A stretch of 56,787 nt of DNA, taken from positions 1 through 56,787 of the forward strand of contig JAJTAY010000015.1 of the NCBI GenBank assembly GCA_021287165.1, written 5' to 3'. Every line of letters begins with the position of its first letter. The stretch's first letter is position 1. The translations under genes were made by a program, and so were the position numbers. Positions 35,801 to 44,132 of the stretch are shown here, piece after piece. Below the pieces are notes generated by a model. That model saw only the letters and a list, made by a program, of their open reading frames with translations. It searched no databases and was not told where the DNA came from. This DNA comes from Bacteroidia bacterium (GTDB taxonomy: Bacteria; Bacteroidota; Bacteroidia; Bacteroidales; F082).

Positions 35801-37203
35801 AGGATGGGAATGAATACAATGATGATGATCAGCTGGCCAAAGAGGGCCGAACGGCTGAGCTTTTGCGTGGCCTCGTTGGTGATGTCGTCCATTTTTTGCC
35901 GAAGCGGTTTGCCCGTGAGCACGCCAAGTTCGGAAGCACTCCGGCTGATCTGAAAGGCCACGTATTCCACGATGATCACCGTTCCGTCGATGATGATCCC
36001 GAAGTCGATGGCGCCCAGGCTCATCAGGTTGGCATCGATGTGAAAGAGGTACATCATAGAGATGGCAAAGAGCAGGCTGAGCGGAATGACAGAAGCCACC
36101 AGCAGGCCCGAACGCCAGTTGCCGATGAGCAGCACCACCACAAACATCACGATGAGAAAGCCGAGGATGAGGTTTTCGGCTATGGTGGCGGTGGTTTTTT
36201 GGATAAGCTTGCTACGCTCGAGGAAGCCATTGATTTTGATGCCCGGAGGCAGGCTGCCCGAGATCTGCTGCACCCTTTCTTTGACGGATTTGATGACCTG
36301 GTTGGAGTTGCTGCCCTTGAGCATCATCACCTGCCCGAGCACTTTTTCGCCTTCGCCGTTGGCGGTGATGGCGCCAAAGCGGGTGGCACTGCCTTCGCGG
36401 ATATCGGCCAGATCGCCAACACGGATGATGAGACCACCCTTGCGGGCCACCACCACCTGACGCAATTCGTCGATATTGTCGATCAATCCTTCGCTGCGGA
36501 TGAAGTAAGCCTGCTGGTTTTTTTCGATATAGCCGGCGCCGGCCAGACTGTTGTTGCGCTCAAGGGCATCGAAAACATCGGTTATGGCAATGCCTGAAGC
36601 TTTGAGGCGAGCCGGGTCAACAGCCACTTCGTACTGCTTGAGCAATCCGCCCCAGGTGTTTACCTCCACCACACCGGGTATGCCCGAGAGCTGGCGCTTG
36701 ACTACCCAGTCCTGAATGGTACGCAGATCGGAAGCCGAGTAGAGGTGTTGGTATTCGGGATCGACCTCAAGCACGTATTGATAAATTTCGCCCAATCCCG
36801 TGGATATTGGCCCCATAAAGGGCGTGCCAAAGCCCTGAGGGATATTTTCGACGGCGGCCTGAATGCGTTCGGCGATGAGCTGGCGGGGAAGGTAGGTGCC
36901 TATCTTATCATCGAAAACTACAGTGACCACCGACAGGCCGAATTTTGATACCGATCTTATTTCGACCAGGCCGGGAAGGTTGGCCATTTCGAGCTCCACA
37001 GGGTGGGTGATGAAGCGCTCCACATCGGCCGTGCTCAGGTTGCGCGTGGTGGTGATCACCTGCACCTGATTGGTGGTTACGTCGGGCACGGCGCCAATGG
37101 GGAGCTGAAACAGGGCAAACAACCCGAACAAAGCCATGGTGGCTGTGGCAAGAAGCACCATCGCCTTGTTGCGTAAGCTGATGCTGATTAAGGCTTTAAG
37201 CAT
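32863..37203 (-). CDS. RND heavy-metal efflux pump fused to TolC-like outer-membrane factor (CusA-CusC fusion)
   Basis: The product is 1446 aa. Residues 1 to about 1035 are a complete CusA/CzcA pump: NKAMVLLATATMALFGLFAL at the first helix, periplasmic domains, and the proton-relay segment DFGIIIDGTVIIVEY in helix 4. At M1050 a second signal-like segment starts (MAGLLLLMLPSIASAQG), and residues 1067-1446 are a TolC-type factor of two helical repeats (ARALVPASWAP, DLEREVRLAYLDLQYRRQ, LTRLDQMLAEANLNEL). Separate outer-membrane localisation would need cleavage near residue 1066. Such fusions are known in Bacteroidota. With the adaptor it forms a full tripartite metal efflux system. Confidence 0.92.
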   Translation of the reverse strand: MLKALISISLRNKAMVLLATATMALFGLFALFQLPIGAVPDVTTNQVQVITTTRNLSTADVERFITHPVELEMANLPGLVEIRSVSKFGLSVVTVVFDDKIGTYLPRQLIAERIQAAVENIPQGFGTPFMGPISTGLGEIYQYVLEVDPEYQHLYSASDLRTIQDWVVKRQLSGIPGVVEVNTWGGLLKQYEVAVDPARLKASGIAITDVFDALERNNSLAGAGYIEKNQQAYFIRSEGLIDNIDELRQVVVARKGGLIIRVGDLADIREGSATRFGAITANGEGEKVLGQVMMLKGSNSNQVIKSVKERVQQISGSLPPGIKINGFLERSKLIQKTTATIAENLILGFLIVMFVVVLLIGNWRSGLLVASVIPLSLLFAISMMYLFHIDANLMSLGAIDFGIIIDGTVIIVEYVAFQISRSASELGVLTGKPLRQKMDDITNEATQKLSRSALFGQLIIIIVFIPILSLTGIEGKMFRPMAQVFVAALAGAMIMGFTYVPVMSSLFLKPAGGQHTLAQRLVALLNKAYEPSVEWALNHKKFVVGTAVVLVLGTGYLFTHMGAEFVPTLDEGDFVVQPVFKTGTTLTETIALTTKIETILKGFPEVDQVVSRIGAAEVPTDPMSMEETDIIITLKPRKEWVTASTKDGLADAFKEALAVLPGVEIEFTQPIEMRFNELITGTRADVAVKIFGEDLELLNSLAQRIKLLVEGVEGIGDLVVEKTTGLPEYMIRLDRTRLAQYGLNTDEVNKVISIAFAGLKAGEILEGERRFDLVLRYDKPFRKNDVDLNNILIPLPNGGSVPLSEVATVVRTEGPAKISRDNTRRRVVVGINVRGRDMESVVKDIQLRINQSIALPEGYSIHYGGQFENLRKARQRLAIAIPVALLLIFIMLHLAFGKLRDAMLIYTAIPMAVVGGVWLLWLRGMPFSISAGVGFIALFGVAVLNGIVLIEHYHALSHKGITDLRTLIVRGATERMRPVLLTATAAALGFLPMAVSQSAGAEVQRPLATVVIGGLFTSTFLTLIVLPVLYCIVQQRFSDKPSKSASKTVMAGLLLLMLPSIASAQGKSADEMVKKALDNNPAVKSAQQRLEAARALVPASWAPDNTGIYFSRDNNNLAPNDLPLNVWGITQSIPWPGYMAARHQLARSEVEKYALLLQKTRSDLEREVRLAYLDLQYRRQLKHLYEILVANEQGIESRVKKQASEGNLTRLDQMLAEANLNELMLNMSEIRKDEALALNRLAVLTGIANNEIAADTLLPLPMPDTLQPADLWKSMSDNSMQHYRSMMKTEYRRWLPGLEAEYFSGTNKLLSSGRIDGFRLGVTVPLLVFPAALQHKSGKMGIEAMSYRIEQAMRQRRLQRNESLRQMLTAHERLNYMQQQGLRLAEQLASTARKAFEQGETDLTFYLLSSSKSLSIKRMYLVALYQYNQKVIEYQFLPFDNILNEP

Positions 37204-37296
37204 GATTTGGCAATTAGTTCGGTTCGGTGATTAAAAGGACAAACAAAGGTGATAATAAAAAATGTTTAAAAACACCAATAAAGTGTTCAAAATTTT

Positions 37297-37320
37297 CAGG
37301 TATCACTTATAAAATACCTG
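37297..37320. promoter_or_regulatory. Inverted repeat upstream of the metal-efflux operon
   Basis: CAGGTAT, 10 bases, ATACCTG: perfect 7-bp arms about 95-115 bases before the pump's start codon. It is a candidate operator for a metal-responsive regulator, but no regulator gene is adjacent. The remainder of 37204-37415 shows nothing recognisable. Confidence 0.4.
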
Positions 37321-37415
37321 CATTAAATGGGGTAGGACGTCATTTCCTCGGGATGTATAACCGGAGGCATGACAAGGCTAAATCATTAGCTTAATCAGGT
37401 CAGCTGTGAACCGGT

Positions 37416-38180
37416 TTACCAATCGATCTCGACGAAAACCGGGCAGTGATCGGAATGAACGGCCTGAGGGAAGATACGCGCCGCACGAAGGTTCGGCAGG
37501 AGGTTTTCGGTGATCATGTGATAATCGATACGCCAGCCCTTGTTGTTGGCGCGGGCGTTGGCGCGGTAGCTCCACCAGCTGTAGTGATGAGGGGATTTCA
37601 CCAGATGCCGGAAAGTATCAATATATCCCTTGGCCAGAAATCCGCTCATCCACTCGCGTTCTTCGGGTAAAAAGCCCGACATGGTGGCGTTTCGCACGGG
37701 GTCGTGTATGTCGATGGGCTGATGGCAGATGTTGTAGTCGCCCGAAAGCACGAGATAAGGGCGCGACAACCTGAGTTGCTCCACATAATCTTCAAAGTCG
37801 GCAAGCCATTGCATCTTGAAGGCCTGACGTTCGTCGCCGCTGCTGCCCGAGGGATGATAGACCGACACGACTGACAGGGCCCCAAAATCGGCCCTTAAAA
37901 ATCGGCCTTCGGCATCGTAAACGGGCATGCCCATTCCGCCGACTACATTATCCGGTTCCGTACGGCTGAGTATGGCCACGCCGCTGTAGCCTTTCTTTTC
38001 GGCCGGAAACCAGTAGTGTTTATATCCCATCATCTCGATCTCGAAAAGTGGTATCTGGTCTGGAGTAGCTTTAATTTCCTGGAGGCAGACCACATCGGGT
38101 TTGGCCGTATCGATCCACTGCAGTAATCCCTTGCTCATGGCCGAGCGGATGCCGTTGACATTGTAGCTGATTATTCGCAC
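37416..38180 (-). CDS. xth: Exodeoxyribonuclease III
   Basis: The product is 254 aa from GTG 38180 (MRIISYNVNGIRSA); a longer frame to 38270 adds a non-homologous N-terminus. All ExoIII/AP-endonuclease motifs are present: YNVNG, L-Q-E35-I-K-A, the SGDYNICH block, R-IDY and the terminal H-S-D-H-C-P. It excises abasic sites and 3' damaged ends in base-excision repair. It is divergent from the ClC gene, with 103 bases between the starts. Confidence 0.95.
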   Translation of the reverse strand: MRIISYNVNGIRSAMSKGLLQWIDTAKPDVVCLQEIKATPDQIPLFEIEMMGYKHYWFPAEKKGYSGVAILSRTEPDNVVGGMGMPVYDAEGRFLRADFGALSVVSVYHPSGSSGDERQAFKMQWLADFEDYVEQLRLSRPYLVLSGDYNICHQPIDIHDPVRNATMSGFLPEEREWMSGFLAKGYIDTFRHLVKSPHHYSWWSYRANARANNKGWRIDYHMITENLLPNLRAARIFPQAVHSDHCPVFVEIDW

Positions 38181-38283
38181 CTGTATTAATTTGACCGCTA
38201 AATTAATTATTCGCCCTGATGGCCACGGTAACAAACAAGGCCTATGCTTTTTTCTTGCTACATTAGCCAATCAATCACTAAAC

Positions 38284-40062
38284 ATGAAACGCCGCAATGT
38301 TCTGCTCACCCGATTCCACGCCTGGAGAATCAGGCATATCAGCGAGCAGCAATACATTTACCTGCTTAGTGTGGTGGTGGGCATAGCTGCTGCCGTGGCC
38401 GCCATCATCATCAAAAAGTCGGCGCATTTCATACAATACCTGCTTACGAGCTGGTTTGCAAGCCAATACGATTATTTTCTGTTCATGTTTTATCCGGCGG
38501 CAGGCATATTGCTGGCGGTGCTTTTCATGCGTTATATTGTCAGGCAGGAACCAGGTCACGGCATTCCCGGAGTGCTTCACGCCATAGCCCGTCGCAACGG
38601 GCTGATCCGTTTTCACAACACTTATTCAGCCATCGTTTCGAGTGCGCTCACCGTAGGTTTCGGCGGATCGGTAGGGCTCGAAGGCCCGACGGTGAGCACC
38701 GGGGCCGCTGTGGGCTCAAACATCGGACAGGCGCTCCGACTCAATCACCGGCAAATCATACTGATGATCGGATTGGCCAGTGCAGCTGCCATGGCGGCCA
38801 TTTTCCAGTCGCCCGTAGCGGCCATTGTTTTCGCACTTGAGGTAATGGCCATCGATCTGGCCTTTGCCTCGATGATACCACTGCTTATTGCCACGCTCAC
38901 GGCCGTTATCATGTCGTATTTTGTGCTCGGACGCGCCGTAATGTATCCCCTTGGAGAAGAATTGCTGTTCGACCCCCATTCGACCCTGTATTTTGTCGGA
39001 CTCGGGCTGCTGGCCGGACTGCTTTCGGTGCATTTTACCAAGGTGATGATGAGCGTGGAGGAGTTTTTTGTCAGGCGCATTCAAAGCTGGCAGCAACGCT
39101 TTGTGCTGGGTAGCCTGGGTTTAGGGGTACTGATATTTCTTTTTCCGGCCCTATACGGAGAGGGTTATGAAGCCATCAACAGCATGTTGAAAGGCGATTT
39201 TGCCAGCCTGTACGAAAGGAGCTTGTTTTTTGGTTACCGCGACAATTTTTGGGTGATTACGCTGCTGTTTGCACTTGTGATACTTTTAAAACCCTTTGCC
39301 ACGGCTTTTACCTTTGCGGCCGGGGGCGTTGGGGGAATTTTTGCGCCGGCACTGTTTCTCGGGTCATTTTTAGGGCTGTTCTATGCTACTACCATAGGTC
39401 ATTTTACCGATACCGGAATCCATCCCGGCATATTTGCTGCGGTCGGCATGGCCGGCATGATCAGCGGTATTCTGCATGCTCCGCTTACGGGCTTCTTTCT
39501 CATTGCCGAAATCACGGGAGGCTACAGCCTGTTTATCCCGCTCATGATCGTTTCGACCATATCGTTTGCCTTAACGCGGACGCTTGTTTCGAATTCCATT
39601 TATACTTACCAGCTGGCCCGACGCGGCGAACTCATCACCCACAACAAGGATCGCAGTGTGCTGAATATGATGAAGGTGGGACATCTGATCGAAACCAATT
39701 TCCATAGCATCAGTCCGGGTCAGACGCTGGGCGACCTCGTCAGGGTAATCAGCGCTTCAAAGCGCAACATTTTTCCGGTGGTGGACGCCGAAGGCCGCTT
39801 TCTGGGACATATATTGCTTGACGATATCCGCCAGATTATGTTCGATCAGGAGCTGTACGATACACCGGTGGAAAGCATAATGGTGTTTCCTGAAAACGTC
39901 ATACGACCCGAAGACCCCATGGAAGAGGTGGCGGCAAAGTTTCAGAATTCCGGGAAATACAATATAGTGGTGCTCGATGGCGACCGCTACCTGGGGTATG
40001 TTTCCCGTGCGAATGTATTCCTCACATACCGGAAGAAGCTGAGCGATCTTTCGCAGGATTGA
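38284..40062 (+). CDS. ClC-family chloride channel/transporter with CBS domains
   Basis: The product is 592 aa from ATG 38284. The ClC selectivity motifs are in place: G91-H-G-I-P95, GFGGSVG-L-E133-G-P (gating Glu E133), and GGVGGIFAPALFLGSFLG. About 18 helical segments are followed by a CBS pair (residues about 460-590). In the F-A-L-E186-V187-M segment, E. coli ClC has Glu at the second position, the internal proton Glu; Val is what channel-type ClCs carry there. This hints at passive anion flow rather than Cl-/H+ exchange, but the alignment is by eye. The CBS pair suggests nucleotide regulation. Confidence 0.9.
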   Translation: MKRRNVLLTRFHAWRIRHISEQQYIYLLSVVVGIAAAVAAIIIKKSAHFIQYLLTSWFASQYDYFLFMFYPAAGILLAVLFMRYIVRQEPGHGIPGVLHAIARRNGLIRFHNTYSAIVSSALTVGFGGSVGLEGPTVSTGAAVGSNIGQALRLNHRQIILMIGLASAAAMAAIFQSPVAAIVFALEVMAIDLAFASMIPLLIATLTAVIMSYFVLGRAVMYPLGEELLFDPHSTLYFVGLGLLAGLLSVHFTKVMMSVEEFFVRRIQSWQQRFVLGSLGLGVLIFLFPALYGEGYEAINSMLKGDFASLYERSLFFGYRDNFWVITLLFALVILLKPFATAFTFAAGGVGGIFAPALFLGSFLGLFYATTIGHFTDTGIHPGIFAAVGMAGMISGILHAPLTGFFLIAEITGGYSLFIPLMIVSTISFALTRTLVSNSIYTYQLARRGELITHNKDRSVLNMMKVGHLIETNFHSISPGQTLGDLVRVISASKRNIFPVVDAEGRFLGHILLDDIRQIMFDQELYDTPVESIMVFPENVIRPEDPMEEVAAKFQNSGKYNIVVLDGDRYLGYVSRANVFLTYRKKLSDLSQD

Positions 40063-40353
40063 GGTGAAGGACGGGAGTTTGGTTACGGGTTGCGGGAGAT
40101 GAGAATTTAAAATTCAAAGATTCAAGATTCAAAGATTTGGGAGGAGTCTTGTTACGAGTTACGGGATGGGGGAATTTGAGATTCAATATTCAAAGATTCA
40201 AGATTCAAAATTGGTTGATTTCATTGCTCTACTTACTTGGCTCTTTTGACTTTTAACTTGGCTCTTCTTCAGTGACGGGGGACGGGGGACGGGGGACGAA
40301 AATTGAAAAGGGACGGGGGACGGGGGACGAGGGACGGGAGGAAAATTTAAAAT
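40063..40353. repeat. Low-complexity intergenic repeat block I
   Basis: Modules in order: GGTTACGGGTTGCGGGAG, runs of AATTCAAAGATTCAAG, TTGGTTGATTTCATTGCTCT, TTACTTGGCTCTTTTGACTTTT, then (GACGGGGGACGGG)n and again ATTCAAAGATTC. The same modules occur in blocks II (41990-42187) and III (56450-56560, 56753-56787). The G-rich arrays could form G-quadruplexes. No gene is seen. Confidence 0.85.
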
Positions 40354-40986
40354 TCAAAGATTCAAAGATTCAAGATTGGTGAAGCGGATTTCAGAGATTG
40401 GAAGTGGGGGCGAGTCGTCCCAGCCAATCATGGCATTGAAGGTTTTGAAATGGGTGAATTTAAAGATTTGATCGGGTGTGATTGCGGCGGGTAAGATGAT
40501 GTTGTTGTCGATTAGCTGTTTGCGTCTAACGCCCTGAAGCAGAGGCTCAGCCGGGGTAAACCAAATGCCGTTTCGAAGGAACGCAATATTGCAGTAAGTG
40601 GTATCTGTGATCAGGCCTCTGCGAATAATGAGCACGTCGTCGCACGCACCTTTCTCACTAAAAAGGAAATTCAGCTGCCGACGGTCGGCCCATTTGAGGC
40701 TGTAGTCCAGATCATCGGCTCTGGCAAGTTGAAGCTTTCGCGGCGGATTGATGGTATAAGGCTTGTATTCAGGTTCGAGGAGCGAAGCGCCGTAGAGGAT
40801 GCGGCATTTGAAAAGGCCTTTCTGGGGAATGGAGAATCTTTGGATATGCTCGTACAAGTCAGGAACGGGAGCCTCGGGCCAAAGTATCCGAAAAGCTTCA
40901 TTCACCCTATGCTGATGCAGCTGAAGCAATGGAAACGATCCATCCTCACACCGAATACTTTCGAGCAGGACCCTGGGGTTGTTCAC
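40354..40986 (-). CDS. pabC: Class IV aminotransferase, aminodeoxychorismate-lyase-like
   Basis: The product is 210 aa, short for the family. K98 in DYSLKWADR is the expected PLP lysine; DDVLIIRRGLITDTTYCNI and PLLQGVRRKQL are typical fold-IV sequences. It should release pyruvate from aminodeoxychorismate to give p-aminobenzoate for folate. The start is 2 bases after pabB on the same strand. The last residues (LESLNL) and the stop codon are encoded by the AATTCAAAGATTCAAG repeat, so the natural C-terminus may have been replaced. Confidence 0.82.
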   Translation of the reverse strand: MNNPRVLLESIRCEDGSFPLLQLHQHRVNEAFRILWPEAPVPDLYEHIQRFSIPQKGLFKCRILYGASLLEPEYKPYTINPPRKLQLARADDLDYSLKWADRRQLNFLFSEKGACDDVLIIRRGLITDTTYCNIAFLRNGIWFTPAEPLLQGVRRKQLIDNNIILPAAITPDQIFKFTHFKTFNAMIGWDDSPPLPISEIRFTNLESLNL

Positions 40987-40988
40987 AG

Positions 40989-41975
40989 CTAATACGATGG
41001 TTTGAATGGTAAGACGACTTTTTGCAGCAGCTCATTATATTCTTCTTCGCATCGGCTGTTGACCGTGATGCCTCCGCCGGCTCTGAAGAATAGGGCCTCT
41101 CCCCTCTGCTCGATAAAGCGTATCATCACGGCGCTGTGCAAAGCCTCGCCGTCAAAAATTCCCATCACACCCGTATAAAATCCCCGGTCGTCCGTTTCGG
41201 CCTCGCTTATGATTTCAAGGGTACGTCGCTTGGGCGCTCCGCTGATCGAGCCGGCCGGCAGCAGTTTGAGCAAAATATTTCCGAGCTCCTGCTGCCAGTT
41301 TTGGGGTAAAACACCGTTGATATGCGAACTGGTTTGCAATAATTGTCCGTTGAGGGTGTGTATGGTGTCGATATATCTGAAACGCTCCACGCGCACTTCT
41401 TCCGAAACCATGCCGATATCGTTGCGCAACAGATCGACGATGGTGTAATGCTCGGCAAGTTCTTTTTGGTTGTTGAGCAATGCTTGTTCCGCATCGGGCA
41501 GCTGTGCGCTGATGGTGCCTTTCATAGGAAAGGTGTGGATGCGGTTGTGACGAATGGTAACAAACGACTCGGGCGAAAAAACAACAAAGCGGTCTTTTAC
41601 CCAAAGCTTAAAGGGTGCCTTGGCCAAATGAAAAATCTGATGCGTGTTCAGGTTGGTTTTGATACTGACCGGAAAAGTAAGATTCAGGAGATAGGAGTCG
41701 CCTCGCTTGAGGTGAAACATCACCTTTTCGAAAGCATCCCAATACAATATGGCATCCGGCGCCTCTCGTTCGAAAGTCATATTTAGCTGAAGCGGGACAG
41801 ATACTTTCTTCGCATTTGTAAACCCGGCAATATCGAATAGGATTTCATTTGGATCGATTTCTGCAAGCGGCAGGGCGAGAGACTCTTTACCCGGGAAATC
41901 GAACGCAAACAGGAAGGGGATTCCTGCGGTGGCCATGTCATTGATGCGGGAGGCTGTTGCGAACCATGATTTCAT
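40989..41975 (-). CDS. pabB: Aminodeoxychorismate synthase component I
   Basis: The product is 328 aa and has the chorismate-binding domain of the TrpE/PabB family: VVDLLRNDIGMVSEE, the GSISGAPKRRTLEIISEAE signature, GFYTGVMGIFDGEALHSAVMIR and GGGITVNSRCEEEYNE. The N-terminal part is shortened compared with full-length PabB, as is common for Bacteroidota homologues. It makes 4-amino-4-deoxychorismate with glutaminase help; PabA is not in the window. Forms an operon with pabC. Confidence 0.92.
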   Translation of the reverse strand: MKSWFATASRINDMATAGIPFLFAFDFPGKESLALPLAEIDPNEILFDIAGFTNAKKVSVPLQLNMTFEREAPDAILYWDAFEKVMFHLKRGDSYLLNLTFPVSIKTNLNTHQIFHLAKAPFKLWVKDRFVVFSPESFVTIRHNRIHTFPMKGTISAQLPDAEQALLNNQKELAEHYTIVDLLRNDIGMVSEEVRVERFRYIDTIHTLNGQLLQTSSHINGVLPQNWQQELGNILLKLLPAGSISGAPKRRTLEIISEAETDDRGFYTGVMGIFDGEALHSAVMIRFIEQRGEALFFRAGGGITVNSRCEEEYNELLQKVVLPFKPSY

Positions 41976-41989
41976 GAAGCAAAGATAGG

Positions 41990-42187
41990 GGACGTTTTGG
42001 GTTACGGGTTACGGGAGGCGGGTTGCGGGAGGAGAATTCAAAATTCAAAGATTCAAAATTCAAAATTGGTTGATTTCATTGCTCTTATTACTTGGCTCTT
42101 TTGACTTTTGCCTTGGCTCTTTTTAGTGAATGGGGACGGGGGACGAGGGACGGGGGAGGGAGTTTGGTTACGGGTTAGGGAGGCGGG
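41990..42187. repeat. Low-complexity intergenic repeat block II
   Basis: Shares with block I GGTTACGGGTTACGGGAGG, ATTCAAAATTCAAAGATTC, TTGGTTGATTTCATTGCTCT, ACTTGGCTCTTTTGACTTTT and the GGGGGACGAGGGACGGGGGA array. It lies between pabB and the Wzi-like gene. Confidence 0.85.
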
Positions 42188-43891
42188 TCAGTAATGCCAG
42201 TAATTGCGGGGGAGGTTGTAGCGGAGCGAGAGGCCGAGATAGGCGTCGGTACTGTTGCGGACGGGGAGGTCGCTGCGCAGGCGTCGCATCCGGGCTTCGA
42301 GACTGATGTTGAGCGAATGGCGTAGCTCGTAGCTGAGCCATGCGTTAATGTTGAGCAGTTTAGTGCCAACCCCCTGCCCTATTACGTTTCCGGTTTTGCG
42401 CTCGTAAGTGTGGTAGTCGAGAAAAATGTTGCCACCCCAATTGCTTCCGGCGCTGTCGGCGCCATAGAAGGTATATTGTGCCATCAAGCCGGTGTGGAAC
42501 CTCGGTAAGGGTGCAAAGCCCGCCTGCAGCAGCCATTCGCTCAGGTTGGCGCCCATGGGGTGGGCCAGCGGCTGGTTTTGGTGGCTGTAGCTGTTCACCG
42601 GATAAGTGCCGCTGATGGTGTAGTGTGCATAGGTGTAGGGCCTGATGCGGTTGATTTCGGTTTGAAGTTCAAAACCCGGCAAGGGCCTGTCGGAAGCCAG
42701 GCGAAGACCCGCCTGATAGCCATATTTGTTGGCATGCGAACCCGTGCGATGGATGAGATCTTTAAACCTGAACTCGTTGAGCAGAAACTGTCCATATAAC
42801 TCTACACCAGGCGCCAAAAGATATTGCGTGTTCAGGCCTACGGTCATCTTATCGGGGTCGCCGCGCTGGTGTTCGATGGCGCGGTAAAGGATTACCGGGT
42901 TGAGGTATGCAATGTCGAAGCCTTTACCCGTATTGTTGTTGTCGTGAAACATAACCGCCTCAAAGAGGCCCATCCGCCATTGCGGGCTGATGGCAAAGGC
43001 CAGATAGTGCATGGCATAGTATTTGGCCGGCAGAAGGGCGTGTTGCCAGGGATTGATCAGCCGGGTGTAGCGGTCGGTAAGCCGGGCGTAAAGGTTTACG
43101 TAGTCGAATCGGCCCACCCTGGTGTGGATCTTCAGAAATGGATAAGCCGGGGCAAAATCCGACAGCAGCAGCGAGCGCATGCCATTGCCAAGAAAATTGC
43201 GGTCCTGCCCAAACTGCAGCCGGATCTCGGGAATGGGGGCATAGGTGATATATCCGGTGGCGGTCATAAAGTCGTAACCCCGGGTCTGATAGGGTTTGAT
43301 GAGGTGTGCTCCGGGCAGCACCTGCCATTGGTTGTAGAATGTCTGTTCGTGCCTTGCACCCCTGAGCTGCGTTTCGTCCACGCGGCTGTAAAACCCAAGT
43401 TTCCCTGCAATATGCCCTTTAAACTCCACCATACGGTGGTTGACGAAAAGCGGCAATTCTTCGTAGCGGCTCAGGCCCAGCGACAGATCAAGGCCAGGGT
43501 TTACTGTCGCATAAACCCTTCCGTTGTCCGATTCGGCAAAACGGGCCGGGTTGGGCGACCAGAACCTGGAAAACCATGTTTTAGCATCATTTTTGGCGTC
43601 ATTGGTGCGCAAGCCGGGAGCGTTTTCGTTGAGCAGCCACCGGCGATCGTAAACAGCGTATCTGTTTGAAGAATCGATAGGCAAAGTTTCGAGCCAGGCA
43701 GCTGCATTGTCGGCAAACCAGGGACGGATTTCGGGCGAAAAAGTGGCGGGTAGTTTGCCCGATAAGGCAATGTTTCGCTGAATGCGCGCCTCGTTTTCGC
43801 TGCCTGTGGTGGTAAGCCAGCTTTGGGGAAAAAGCGAGTTTGGTATAAATAAAGTAAATAATGAAAATACTATTGATTTTTTACTTGGCAT
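42188..43891 (-). CDS. Outer-membrane beta-barrel, Wzi/capsule-assembly-like
   Basis: The product is 567 aa from ATG 43891 (a Met 3 codons earlier is also possible). A signal peptide (SLFTLFIPNSLFPQ) precedes an N-terminal soluble part with many Trp and Arg, then barrel strands. The stretch GYDFMTATGYITYAPIPE, LQFGQDRNFLGNGMRSLLLS and PFLKI is the marker block of the Bacteroidota Wzi-like family, which holds capsule to the surface. The C-terminal strand ends in aromatic YWHY. A second member is at 48046-49851, in the polysaccharide cluster. Confidence 0.75.
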   Translation of the reverse strand: MPSKKSIVFSLFTLFIPNSLFPQSWLTTTGSENEARIQRNIALSGKLPATFSPEIRPWFADNAAAWLETLPIDSSNRYAVYDRRWLLNENAPGLRTNDAKNDAKTWFSRFWSPNPARFAESDNGRVYATVNPGLDLSLGLSRYEELPLFVNHRMVEFKGHIAGKLGFYSRVDETQLRGARHEQTFYNQWQVLPGAHLIKPYQTRGYDFMTATGYITYAPIPEIRLQFGQDRNFLGNGMRSLLLSDFAPAYPFLKIHTRVGRFDYVNLYARLTDRYTRLINPWQHALLPAKYYAMHYLAFAISPQWRMGLFEAVMFHDNNNTGKGFDIAYLNPVILYRAIEHQRGDPDKMTVGLNTQYLLAPGVELYGQFLLNEFRFKDLIHRTGSHANKYGYQAGLRLASDRPLPGFELQTEINRIRPYTYAHYTISGTYPVNSYSHQNQPLAHPMGANLSEWLLQAGFAPLPRFHTGLMAQYTFYGADSAGSNWGGNIFLDYHTYERKTGNVIGQGVGTKLLNINAWLSYELRHSLNISLEARMRRLRSDLPVRNSTDAYLGLSLRYNLPRNYWHY

Positions 43892-44132
43892 AAAACACAT
43901 TTTTCTTCATCCAGCGTTTTATCACAACTTGAGAAAACAGTTGGTCAAATGAGAATTAGGGTCTTTGATGAAATTTATAGTGATTGTCTATCAAAATTAG
44001 TACAATTGCATTCTCAATTGTAATCAACTTACAATATATTCTTTTAAAGCTGTACTCGCTATTGGTTTTAACTTAACCCTTCTGCATTTCCAATTATGCC
44101 CGCTTATTAATGGTATATTAAAATTCAGCTAA

